A stretch of DNA of 64,000 nucleotides, taken from Nonomuraea typhae (GTDB lineage: Bacteria > Actinomycetota > Actinomycetes > Streptosporangiales > Streptosporangiaceae). Numbering within the stretch: the stretch's first letter is position 1; each line of letters opens with the position of its first letter. Both the position numbers and the translations under genes were made by a program. The stretch is from positions 186,001 to 250,000 of the forward strand of contig NZ_VRLV01000002.1 in NCBI RefSeq assembly GCF_009760925.1. The letters are read 5' to 3'. A model generated the notes under the pieces. It was not told the DNA's origin, ran no database searches, and was given only the letters and a program-made list of their open reading frames with translations. Of the stretch, positions 8,429 through 16,252 are shown in pieces.

Positions 8429-8453
8429 ATCACCAGAATTCATCTGATGATTG
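8429..8453 (-). promoter_or_regulatory. 25-base imperfect palindrome before the GH95-like gene
   Basis: The arms starting AATCACCAGA and ending TCTGATGATT pair at 9 of 10 positions around a 5-base centre, in the 55-base gap between permease and glycosidase. It could be an RNA stem-loop that sets relative expression, or an operator. Confidence 0.35.
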
Positions 8454-8472
8454 GGAGGGTCATGCGAGGTTG

Positions 8473-9291
8473 TCAACCCTTGACAGCTCCGGCGGTCAAG
8501 CCTTCGACGATGTAGCGGCGGATCGCGGCGAACAGGATGAGCGTGGGCACCACCGACACGACGGTCGCGGCGGCCATCGAGCCCCAGTCGATGTCGTACT
8601 GGGTGATGAAGGAGTTCATCGCGACCGGGACGGTCTTGGCGTCCTCGCTGTCGATGAAGGTGATCGCCAGGAACAACTCGTTCCAGCACTGCACGAAGGC
8701 GAAGATGAAGGTGGCCGCGATGCCCGGCAGCATCACCGGGATGACCACGCGCACCATCGCCGACAGCCGCGAGGCGCCGTCCACCTGGGCCGCCTCCTCC
8801 AGCGCGACCGGCACCCGCTCGTAGAAGCCGCGCATGATGATCGTGGCGAACGGCACCAGCATCGCGACGTAGACGAGCATGAGCCCGGCCAGCCGGTTGA
8901 GCAGTTCGAGGTCGGACATCAGCAGGTAGAGCGGGCCGAGCGCGATGAACAACGGGATCATCTGAGTGACCAGGAACGCCAGCATCAGCGCGCCCCGGCC
9001 GGGGAAGTCGAAGCGGGCCAGCGTGTAGCCGCCGAGCACCCCGATCACGGTGACCGCCGCGGCCGCCACCAGCGAGACCAGCAGGCTGTTGAGCAGGTAG
9101 CGCCCGAAGTCGGCGAACGCGAACAACTCGGTGTAGTGCTCGAAGGTGAGGGTGGCCGGCCAGTAGCGCAGCGGCATCGAGAAGATCTCTGCCTTGGGCT
9201 TGAGCGAGGTGACGAGGATCCAGTAGAGCGGGAAGACGGTGATGAGCAGCCAGCCGCCCAGCACCACGCCTTTAACGAGCTTTTTCGCCAT
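8473..9291 (-). CDS. Carbohydrate ABC transporter permease (MalG type)
   Basis: 272 residues with six predicted membrane helices. The EAA loop reads EEAAQVDGASRLSAMVRVVIPVMLPGI, which docks the ATPase in sugar importers. The N-terminus LLITVFPLYWILVTSLKP is typical of MalG-type (CUT1) permeases. Its start overlaps the end of the MalF-type gene by 20 bases. No ATPase gene is present in the cluster, so it probably uses a shared MsiK-type ATPase encoded elsewhere. Confidence 0.9.
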   Translation of the reverse strand: MAKKLVKGVVLGGWLLITVFPLYWILVTSLKPKAEIFSMPLRYWPATLTFEHYTELFAFADFGRYLLNSLLVSLVAAAAVTVIGVLGGYTLARFDFPGRGALMLAFLVTQMIPLFIALGPLYLLMSDLELLNRLAGLMLVYVAMLVPFATIIMRGFYERVPVALEEAAQVDGASRLSAMVRVVIPVMLPGIAATFIFAFVQCWNELFLAITFIDSEDAKTVPVAMNSFITQYDIDWGSMAAATVVSVVPTLILFAAIRRYIVEGLTAGAVKG

Positions 9292-10171
9292 CGGCGGACC
9301 TCGTCACGTTCAGGTAGAAGATGCTGAAGGACAGCAGCAGCGCCAGGACCAGCAGCCCGACGGCGCCCGCCCGGCCGTAGTCGCCGCCCATGACCTGCTG
9401 GATGAGGAAGGTGGTGACGATGTCGGTGCTGCCCGCCGGGCCGCCGCCGGTCATCGCGTAGATCAGGTCGGGGAAGTTGAGGATCCAGATGATCCGCAGC
9501 AGCACGATCAGCGCCAGCGTGGGCCGGATGTGCGGCAGCGTGACGTGCCAGAACTGGCGCAGCCTGGAGGCGCCGTCCACGCCGGCCGCCTCGTAGAGCT
9601 CCTTGGGCACCGACTGCAGCGCCGCCATGATCATGATGGCGAAGAACGTCGTGCCGTACCAGACGTTGGCCACGATGACCGAGGTCATCGCCCAGCCCGG
9701 CGAGGACAGGAAGCCGATGCGCTGGTCGATGATCCCGGTCTTGAGCAGCAGGTCGTTGATCACGCCGAACTGGCCGTTGAACATCCACCGCCACAGCAGC
9801 CCGATGAGGAAGCCGGACATGGCCCACGGGAAGAACACCCACGCCTGGTAGAGCCCGCGCCCGCGAAAGTGCCTGCGCAGCAGCAACGCCAGCCCGAACC
9901 CCAGCACGAACTGGAAGAACAGCGACACCACCACCCAGGTGCCGGTGTTGCGGAGCGAGGTCCAGAACCGGTCCTCGGCCAGCACGGCGGCGAAGTTGGC
10001 CAGGCCGGCGAACGGCGTGCTGGTCAGGTCGAACAGGTTGTACCGCTGGAAGGCCATGACGCTGCCGCGCACCATCGGCCAGTAGGTGAACACGGCCACG
10101 AAGAGCACCCCTGGCAGCAGGCACAGCGCGATGAACCCCGCCCTGCGCCCGGTGAACGTGCGTGTGGTCAC
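9272..10171 (-). CDS. Sugar ABC transporter permease (MalF type)
   Basis: 299 residues with six helices. The EAA loop is YEAAGVDGASRLRQFWHVTLPHIRPTL and the MalF-like start is AGFIALCLLPGVLFVAVFTYWPM. The GTG start at 10171 overlaps the stop of the binding-protein gene (GTGA), so translation is coupled. With the MalG-type partner it forms the channel of a CUT1 sugar importer. Confidence 0.9.
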   Translation of the reverse strand: MTTRTFTGRRAGFIALCLLPGVLFVAVFTYWPMVRGSVMAFQRYNLFDLTSTPFAGLANFAAVLAEDRFWTSLRNTGTWVVVSLFFQFVLGFGLALLLRRHFRGRGLYQAWVFFPWAMSGFLIGLLWRWMFNGQFGVINDLLLKTGIIDQRIGFLSSPGWAMTSVIVANVWYGTTFFAIMIMAALQSVPKELYEAAGVDGASRLRQFWHVTLPHIRPTLALIVLLRIIWILNFPDLIYAMTGGGPAGSTDIVTTFLIQQVMGGDYGRAGAVGLLVLALLLSFSIFYLNVTRSADGEKAR

Positions 10172-11421
10172 GAGACCTTCTTCGCCTGGTCCGACCAGAA
10201 GGCGTCCCAGCCCTTCAGCACGTCGGCGGCGCTCTTCTTACCGGTGAGCAACGCCTGCACGTCCCGGTCGGAGTCGACGAGGAACTGGCTCCACCCCGGG
10301 TAGTCCACCGGCCGGATGGTGATCACCTGCTTGGGGTCCTGCTGCGCCTCCAGGTATGCCTTCCAGGCGCCCTGGGAGAACTGCGGGTCGCTCTGCGCCT
10401 GCTTGGAGATGGGAATCAGCGAGTTGCCCTTGGCGAAGCGGATGCTCTGCCCCGATTCGGACAGGAACTGCACCAGCTTGACCGCCTGCTCGCGGTGCTT
10501 GGTGAAGGAGGTGACGCCCCAGCCGGCATAGCCGACGGGCTGGTAGGCGTAGCCGGTCGGGCCCTTCGGGATCGGCGCCGTGGACCACGCCTTGACCGCG
10601 CTCTCCTGCACGGTCTTGATCACCTCGGGGTCCTGGATGAGCATGCCGGTGACGCCCGAGGTGAAGCCCTGGACCATCTCCGGGTAGGCCCAGGAGACCG
10701 AGTCCGGCGGCGATGCCTCCTTGAAGATCTTGACGAAGAGGTCGAGGGCCTGGGCGGCCTCCGGGGTCGAGAAGATAGTCCGCTTGTCCGTCAGGAAGAA
10801 GGACTTGCCGGGGTTGAGCGCCTCGCCGTTGTAGGCGCTGATCATCATGACCGCGTAGTCGGCGCCGCCCTTGCCGCCGCGGAAGGAGTAACCGAAGCGC
10901 TCGCCGCCGGTCATCTTCTTGCCCGCCTCGTAGAGCTCCTGCCAGGTCTTCGGCGGCGCGCTCATGCCCCAGTCGGTGCGGTAGAAGAGCGTGCGCTGGT
11001 AGAAGCCGTACGGGATGAGGTACGGCTTGCCGCCGACCTCGACCGCCTTCTTCTGGGTCAGTTCGGTGAGGTCGGCCCAGCCCTTCCACTCGGTGGTGGG
11101 CAGTTCGCCGAGCCAGCCGTTGTTGGAGAAGGACTTGGCCGTGTGGTCGCGCACCTCCAGCACGTCCAGGTCCTTCTTCGTCTGCAGGATCTGGGTGATC
11201 TTCTGGTCGGCGCTGTCCAGCGGAGGCGAGATGAGCTCGACCTTGACGCCCGGGTTGGCCTTCTCGAAGTCGGCGATCAGCGACTTGATCAGCTTGGTCC
11301 GCTCCGGGCTGGTCAGGCTCTCGATCATGCGGAGCCGTACCTCGCCGGGCGCGGAGCCGGAGGACGAGCCGCAACCCGCGAGCGCCAGCGTGAGAGCGGC
11401 CAAGGCCAGGATGGATTTCAT
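10168..11421 (-). CDS. Extracellular sugar-binding lipoprotein of ABC transporter
   Basis: 417 residues. The lipobox LALAGC is at residues 11-16, followed by a bacterial SBP family 1 domain (IKSLIADFEKANPGVKVELIS; GYAGWGVTSFTKHREQAVKLVQFL). It captures an oligosaccharide for the two permeases downstream. ATG 11421 has GGAGG 4 nt upstream. A perfect 14-bp palindrome (11439-11452) sits 18-31 bases before the start. The operon runs binding protein, MalF, MalG, GH95-like glycosidase, suggesting import of the glycosidase's product. Confidence 0.9.
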   Translation of the reverse strand: MKSILALAALTLALAGCGSSSGSAPGEVRLRMIESLTSPERTKLIKSLIADFEKANPGVKVELISPPLDSADQKITQILQTKKDLDVLEVRDHTAKSFSNNGWLGELPTTEWKGWADLTELTQKKAVEVGGKPYLIPYGFYQRTLFYRTDWGMSAPPKTWQELYEAGKKMTGGERFGYSFRGGKGGADYAVMMISAYNGEALNPGKSFFLTDKRTIFSTPEAAQALDLFVKIFKEASPPDSVSWAYPEMVQGFTSGVTGMLIQDPEVIKTVQESAVKAWSTAPIPKGPTGYAYQPVGYAGWGVTSFTKHREQAVKLVQFLSESGQSIRFAKGNSLIPISKQAQSDPQFSQGAWKAYLEAQQDPKQVITIRPVDYPGWSQFLVDSDRDVQALLTGKKSAADVLKGWDAFWSDQAKKVS

Positions 11422-11438
11422 GACGCCTCCGTGAGGTG

Positions 11439-11452
11439 TGACAGCGCTGTCA
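11439..11452. promoter_or_regulatory. Probable LacI-family operator (main site)
   Basis: TGACAGCGCTGTCA is a perfect palindrome with the CG-centred form typical of LacI-family operators. It fills most of the 32-base gap between the PLP-enzyme stop and the sugar-binding-protein ATG. Confidence 0.65.
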
Positions 11453-11453
11453 G

Positions 11454-12617
11454 TCACGCTAGGCGACCGACCCCCTCCAGCGCCAGCCCCAGATCCTTGA
11501 TCAACGTCTCGGCGGCCTCCAGGCCCACCGAGAGGCGGACCAGGCCGACCGGGATGCCCATGGTCGCCCTGACGCTCTCCTCCACGGTCAGGGCCGGCGC
11601 GTTGACCAGGGATTCGAAGCCGCCCCATGAGACGCCGATACGGAAGTGCCGCAGCCCGTTGAGGAACGCGGCCACCTCCTCCCGCGACTCGGTGTCCAGT
11701 TCAAAGCTAAAAAGACTGGAAAAGCCCGACATTTGCTGCTTTGCCAGTGAATGTCCGAGATGGGAGGGGAGGCCGGGATGGTTGACCACGCCGACGGCCG
11801 GGTGCGACTCCAGGAAGGCCGCCACGGCCAGGCCGCGCTCCTGGTGCGCCGCCATCCGCACCGGCAGCGTCCGCAGCCCCTTGATCGCCTTGGCGCCGTC
11901 GTGGGGCGACATGGCCGCGCCGTACAACTGGTACTCCGTCAGCGCCAGCGGCCTGATCAGCCGGGAGGCGCCGGTCACGGCGCCGCCGACCAGGTCGCTG
12001 TGGCCGCCGATGTACTTCGACAGCGAGTGCACCACCAGGTCCACCCCGAGCGTCAGCGGCTTCTGGAAGATCGGCGTGGACCACGTGTTGTCCATGACCG
12101 TGACCAGGCCGCGCCCGGCGGCCCAGGACGTCACCGCCGCGATGTCGAAGACCTCGTAGCGCATGTACGACGGTGACTCGAAGTAGAGTAGGCGCGTGCT
12201 CGACCTGATAGCGCTGTCACATTCGTCGAGATCGCCGGCATGCGTATGCGTGACGCCGAACTTCTCCAGGTAACGCAGGAACTGGGTGGTCGGCCCATAG
12301 ATCGCGCCCAGCACCAGCACGTGATCGCCCGCCGACACCAGCGACGAGATCGTGGCCGAGATCGCGCCCATCCCGGAGCCGAAACACTTGGCCCGCTCCC
12401 CCCGCTCCAGCGCGGCGAGCTTGCGCTGGAGCAGGTCCACCGTGGGGTTGGTGCCGCGCCAGTAGACGTAGCGCTCGTCCTCATCCTTGATCGCCGCACC
12501 CAGTTCGCCGGCGGTGGCGAAGGTGAACAGCGAGTTCTCGAACACCGGCGGGTTGACCGCGCCGAGCATCCAGGGCTCGTCCTCGCCGAGGCGGCCGCAG
12601 ATCCATTCGTCATCCAT
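11454..12617 (-). CDS. Cys/Met-metabolism PLP enzyme (cystathionine gamma-synthase/lyase-like)
   Basis: 387 residues. GRLGEDEPWMLGAVNPPVFENSLF at the N-terminus, YWRGTNPTVDLLQRKLAALE and the PLP-lysine motif HSLSKYIGGHSD mark the trans-sulfuration family of fold-type I PLP enzymes. The exact reaction (cystathionine or methionine gamma-lyase, or beta-lyase) cannot be fixed. Its start is only 11 bases from the divergent LacI start and its stop 32 bases from the sugar operon, so it is embedded in the LacI locus. It carries a second LacI-type operator (12206-12219) in its coding region and an AT-rich patch at about 11700-11755 (codons for SGFSSLFSFE). No Shine-Dalgarno is visible. Confidence 0.82.
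   Translation of the reverse strand: MDDEWICGRLGEDEPWMLGAVNPPVFENSLFTFATAGELGAAIKDEDERYVYWRGTNPTVDLLQRKLAALERGERAKCFGSGMGAISATISSLVSAGDHVLVLGAIYGPTTQFLRYLEKFGVTHTHAGDLDECDSAIRSSTRLLYFESPSYMRYEVFDIAAVTSWAAGRGLVTVMDNTWSTPIFQKPLTLGVDLVVHSLSKYIGGHSDLVGGAVTGASRLIRPLALTEYQLYGAAMSPHDGAKAIKGLRTLPVRMAAHQERGLAVAAFLESHPAVGVVNHPGLPSHLGHSLAKQQMSGFSSLFSFELDTESREEVAAFLNGLRHFRIGVSWGGFESLVNAPALTVEESVRATMGIPVGLVRLSVGLEAAETLIKDLGLALEGVGRLA
12206..12219. promoter_or_regulatory. Second LacI-type operator copy inside the PLP-enzyme gene
   Basis: TGATAGCGCTGTCA matches the palindrome at 11439-11452 at 13 of 14 positions. It lies 767 bp away within coding sequence. A pair of sites this far apart is compatible with repression by DNA looping. 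Confidence 0.5.
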
Positions 12618-12628
12618 GGGGGCAGAGT

Positions 12629-13603
12629 ATGACAGTGCGCAAGCCGACCATGGCCGACGTGGCCAGGTACGCCGGAGTCAGCCTGAAGACCGTCTCCCGC
12701 GTGGTGAACCGGGAACCCCACGTCAGCGCCGAGGTCAGGGTCAAGGTGGAGTCGGCCATCGGCGCGCTCGGCTTCCGCCGCAACGAGGCCGCGGCCCGCC
12801 TGGCCAGGGGCGCCACGATGCTCACCATCGGCCTGGTCATGGAGAACATCTCCAACGAGTTCTACTCGCGCCTGGCCAAGGCGGTCGAGGCGGCCGCCGC
12901 CGAGCACGAGGCGCTGGTGGTCTTCGGCTCCTACGAGGAGCAGCCCGAGCGCGAGCGCATGCTGGTGGAGTCGATGTTCGCGCGGGGCGTCGACTCGCTC
13001 ATCGTCGTGCCCTCCTCCGGCGACCACGCCTGGATGGGCCGCCACACCGGGCTCACCACGGTCTTCGTGGACCGGCTGCCGGCCGGTCAGGACGCCGACG
13101 TGGTGCTGCTCGACGATCTGAGGGGCGGCGGCATGGCCACCCGCCACCTGCGCGCGCACGGCCACCGCAGGATCGCGCTGATCTCCGACGACGTACGGCT
13201 GAGCTCCGTGCACGACCGCGCCACCGGATACCGCCAGGCCCTCGCCGAGCCCGACGAGCGCCTGGTCGTGCACGGCGTCTTCGACCCGTGGCGGGTCTCG
13301 CAGGAGGTGTCGCGGCTGCTGGACCTGCCCGACCCGCCCACCGCGTTCTTCGCCACGAACAACCGCGCCGCGATCGGCATCCTGCTGGCCCTGCGCGAAC
13401 GCCCGGAACGCCCGGCCTTCGTGGGCTTCGACGACTTCGCGCTGGCCGAGATCTTCAACCCGGGCGTGAGCGTGGTCCGCTACGACATCGACCGCATCGC
13501 CCGCAGCGCCGTCGGCCTCCTGCTCGACCCGGCCGGCCGGCCCCGCCGGGTGACGGTGCCCGTGGAGCTGGTCGTCCGCGGATCAGGTGAGCTCAGCCCC
13601 TAG
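12629..13603 (+). CDS. LacI-family transcriptional regulator
   Basis: 324 residues. The N-terminal helix-turn-helix reads PTMADVARYAGVSLKTVSRVVNREPHVS (about residues 7-34), followed by a periplasmic-binding-protein-like effector domain (TIGLVMENISNEFYSRLAKAVE; PAFVGFDDFALAEIFNPGVSVVRYD). It probably represses the sugar operon and binds a sugar. The start is divergent from the PLP gene with 11 bases between start codons; a GTG at 12635 is an alternative. ATGACAG at the start holds an operator half-site (TGACAG), consistent with autoregulation. It overlaps the convergent symporter by 11 bases. Confidence 0.9.
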   Translation: MTVRKPTMADVARYAGVSLKTVSRVVNREPHVSAEVRVKVESAIGALGFRRNEAAARLARGATMLTIGLVMENISNEFYSRLAKAVEAAAAEHEALVVFGSYEEQPERERMLVESMFARGVDSLIVVPSSGDHAWMGRHTGLTTVFVDRLPAGQDADVVLLDDLRGGGMATRHLRAHGHRRIALISDDVRLSSVHDRATGYRQALAEPDERLVVHGVFDPWRVSQEVSRLLDLPDPPTAFFATNNRAAIGILLALRERPERPAFVGFDDFALAEIFNPGVSVVRYDIDRIARSAVGLLLDPAGRPRRVTVPVELVVRGSGELSP

Positions 13604-15077
13604 GCCGCCAGTCGCCGCGGTCCAGGTCGAGGTTCTCGGGCGTGTGCAGCCGGACCATCGTCCTGGCCACGCCCGGCGGCACCCGGTGCGGGGTCAGGAA
13701 CGACACCGCCACCATGACCGTGAACGCGATCGGCACCGTGATGGCCGCCGGCTGCGCCAGCAGCGCGTTGATCAGCCCGTCGTACGGCCCGCCGATGATC
13801 GTGGCCAGCACCGCGCAGCAGGCCAGCCCGCCCCCGGCGTACAGACCGGCCAGCGCGCCCGTGGTCGTCAGCCGCCGCCACCAGATGCCCAGCACCAGCA
13901 GCGGGCAGAACGACGAGGCCGCCACCGCGAAGGCCAGCCCCACCACGTCGGCCACCGGCAGCGACCGCGCCTGCAACGCCAGCCCCAGCGGCACCGCCAC
14001 GGCCATCAGCGTCGCGATGCGGAACGAGCGCACCCCGCCGCCCAGCAGGTCCTGCGCGATCACCCCGGCCACCGACACGGTCAGCCCCGACGAGGTGGAC
14101 AGGAACGCCGCGAACGCCCCCGCCGTCACCAGGGCGGTCAGCAGGTCGCCGAGCGTGCCGCCGACCATGATGCCGGGCAGCGTGAGCACCACCGCGTCGG
14201 TGCGCGCCAGATCGGGCGCGTACAGCCGCCCCAGCCAGCCGTACGCCGCGGGCAGCAGGTAGAACGCGCCGAGCAGCGTCAGCACCACGAGCGTGGTACG
14301 GCGGGCCGCCCGCCCGTCCGGATTGGTGTAGAAGCGCACCAGCACGTGCGGCAGCCCCATCGTGCCCAGGAACGTCGCCAGGATCAGCGAGTAGGTGGAG
14401 TACAGCCCGTACTCCTTGCCGCTGCCCAGCGGCGCCTGCCAGGTCACCGTGTCGGCCGGGTTCAGGCCGGGCGAGCCGTCCCGTTGCCAGGCCAGCAGCA
14501 GGAAGATGAGGGGGACGGCCAGCGCCGTCAGCTTCAGCCAGTACTGGAACGCCTGCACGAACGTGATCGAGCGCATCCCGCCCGAGAGCACGTTGACCGC
14601 GACGACCACCGCCACCAGCAGCCCGCCCGCCCAGATGGGCGCCCCGGTGATCGTGCGCAGCACCAGCCCGGCGCTCTGGAACTGCGGCATGAGGTACAGC
14701 CAGCCGATCAGCACCACGAGCACGCTGGCCGTGCGGCGCACGGTCATCGACTCCAGCCTGGCCTCGGCGAAGTCCGGCAGCGTGTAGGCGCCCGAGCGGC
14801 GCAGCGGCGCGCTCACCAGGACCAGCAGCACCAGGTAGCCGCCGGTCCAGCCGACCGGCAGCCACAGCATGTCGATGCCGAAGGTGAGGATGAGCCCGGC
14901 GATGCCCAGGAAGGAGGCGGCCGACAGGTACTCCCCGCCGATCGCCGAGGCGTTCCACAGCGGGCTGACCGTGCGCGAGGCGACGTAGAAGTCGGAGGTC
15001 GTGCGGGAGAACCGGATGCCGAACGCGCCGATGAGCACCGCGGCCAGCACCACGACGACGACCGCGGTCAAGCTCAT
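13593..15077 (-). CDS. Cation/monocarboxylate symporter (SSS family), LytTR-linked
   Basis: 494 residues with about 13 membrane helices. SSS signatures are DFYVASRTVSPLWNASAIGGEYLSAASFLG and GTMGLPHVLVRFYTNPDG, closely parallel to the symporter at 4-5.6 kb. A role in uptake of acetate, pyruvate or a related acid is likely. It starts ATG with a 4-base overlap (ATGA) on the small DUF485-like gene and is last in the operon: kinase, regulator, small protein, symporter. Confidence 0.87.
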   Translation of the reverse strand: MSLTAVVVVVLAAVLIGAFGIRFSRTTSDFYVASRTVSPLWNASAIGGEYLSAASFLGIAGLILTFGIDMLWLPVGWTGGYLVLLVLVSAPLRRSGAYTLPDFAEARLESMTVRRTASVLVVLIGWLYLMPQFQSAGLVLRTITGAPIWAGGLLVAVVVAVNVLSGGMRSITFVQAFQYWLKLTALAVPLIFLLLAWQRDGSPGLNPADTVTWQAPLGSGKEYGLYSTYSLILATFLGTMGLPHVLVRFYTNPDGRAARRTTLVVLTLLGAFYLLPAAYGWLGRLYAPDLARTDAVVLTLPGIMVGGTLGDLLTALVTAGAFAAFLSTSSGLTVSVAGVIAQDLLGGGVRSFRIATLMAVAVPLGLALQARSLPVADVVGLAFAVAASSFCPLLVLGIWWRRLTTTGALAGLYAGGGLACCAVLATIIGGPYDGLINALLAQPAAITVPIAFTVMVAVSFLTPHRVPPGVARTMVRLHTPENLDLDRGDWRPRG

Positions 15078-15442
15078 TTACGCTCGACCAGGTCGGCGAA
15101 GTGCCGCTCGTTGCGTTCCGCCTGCCGTACGTAGAGCCAGGCCCCCGCGACGAAGGCGGGGTAGATGAGGCCGGCGAGCACCGCCCAGGGCAGCGGCACC
15201 CCGAGCAGGTGCAGGCCGCGCAGGTCCGGCAGCAGCAGGAACAACAGCGGCAGGCCGCCGACCACGCAGGCCAGCACGGTGCAGACGAACAACGCCAGGC
15301 GGAACTGGGTGCGCAGCAGCGAGCGCATGTAGACCTCGCCGACCACGGTCTGCTCGTCGATCTCGCGCGTGGCCGGGTAGCGGCGCCGGCGCGCGGCGGC
15401 GGTGCGCGGGCTGGTGACGGCCACCCGCCGGGCGCCGGTCAT
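15074..15442 (-). CDS. Small two-helix membrane protein (DUF485-like)
   Basis: 122 residues. A basic N-terminus is followed by two membrane helices (FRLALFVCTVLACVVGGLPLLFLLL and LPWAVLAGLIYPAFVAGAWLYV) and a charged tail (RQAERNERHFADLVERK). Layout and position before a symporter match DUF485 partners, although the sequence diverges from the copy at 5.6-5.9 kb. It overlaps both neighbours by 4 bases (ATGA), so expression is tightly coupled. Confidence 0.72.
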   Translation of the reverse strand: MTGARRVAVTSPRTAAARRRRYPATREIDEQTVVGEVYMRSLLRTQFRLALFVCTVLACVVGGLPLLFLLLPDLRGLHLLGVPLPWAVLAGLIYPAFVAGAWLYVRQAERNERHFADLVERK

Positions 15443-16176
15443 CGTTTGGCCCGGCGCACCAGCAGGTCGCGCAGTTCGCGGGTGTGGCGGCGGCTGACCG
15501 GGATCTCGGTCTGGCCGACCCTGACCGTGCAGCGGCCGGAGTCGATGTGCAGTTCCTCGATGTGCTTGACCGCGACCAGGTGGCTGCGGTGCACCCGGAC
15601 GAACCCGGCGGAGGACCAGCGTTCCTCCAGCGTGTTGAGCGGGATGCGGACCAGGTGCGTGCCCGCCTGGGTGTGCAGGCGGGCGTAGTCGCCGTGCGCC
15701 TCCACGTACACGACGTCGGCGGAGGAGACGAAACGGGTCACCCCGCCCAGCTCGACCGGGATCGTGTCGGAGTCTCCGGCGTCCGCGCTCACGTCGGAGG
15801 AGAGCGCCACCCGGCGGATCGCCTCGGCCAGGCGCTCCGGGCGGACCGGCTTGAGCAGGTAGTCCTCGGCCTTGATCTCGAAGGCGTCGACGGCGTGCTC
15901 CTCGTAGGCGGTCACGAACACCACCCGCGGCGGGTTGGCGAACTGCGCCAGCAACCGGCCCAGCACCACGCCGTCCAGGCCGCGCATGCGGATGTCGAGG
16001 AAGACGGCGTCGACCGGCCTGCCGTCGGCGATGCCGCGGTCGAGCAGGCGCAGGGCGGCGGCCCCGTCGCGGGCGGTCAGCACCTCCTCGATGCGCGGGT
16101 CGGCGCGCAGGAGGTACGACAGGTCTTCCAGGGCGGGGAGTTCGTCGTCGACCGCCAGGACACGCAAGCCAGCCAC
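15439..16176 (-). CDS. LytTR-type response regulator
   Basis: 245 residues. The receiver domain (about 1-125) has the acidic pair DDE, phospho-acceptor Asp61 in VFLDIRM and the conserved Lys in YLLKPV. The C-terminal LytTR DNA-binding domain (about 140-240) reads ADVVYVEAHGDYARLHT, FVRVHRSHLVAVKHIEEL and IPVSRRHTRELRDLL. It should bind direct-repeat sites and switch on the symporter operon on signal from the kinase next door. GTG 16176 has AAGGAG just upstream. Confidence 0.9.
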   Translation of the reverse strand: MAGLRVLAVDDELPALEDLSYLLRADPRIEEVLTARDGAAALRLLDRGIADGRPVDAVFLDIRMRGLDGVVLGRLLAQFANPPRVVFVTAYEEHAVDAFEIKAEDYLLKPVRPERLAEAIRRVALSSDVSADAGDSDTIPVELGGVTRFVSSADVVYVEAHGDYARLHTQAGTHLVRIPLNTLEERWSSAGFVRVHRSHLVAVKHIEELHIDSGRCTVRVGQTEIPVSRRHTRELRDLLVRRAKR

Positions 16177-16252
16177 CTTACTCCTTCCGATCCTTTGACA
16201 GTGATAAAAGCGACAGGATGCGTCAAGCCAGTCACGCTGAGGTCACAGCTCC
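16177..16252 (-). promoter_or_regulatory. Control region between kinase and response-regulator genes
   Basis: The 76-base gap has TTGACG on the minus strand (16218-16223 region) as a possible -35 and an AT-rich CTTTTATCACT segment downstream. GTCAC repeats occur at 16231-16235 and 16242-16246 with 11-base spacing, and GTCAA at 16222. Direct repeats one helical turn apart suit a LytTR regulator. No clear -10 can be fixed. Confidence 0.35.
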
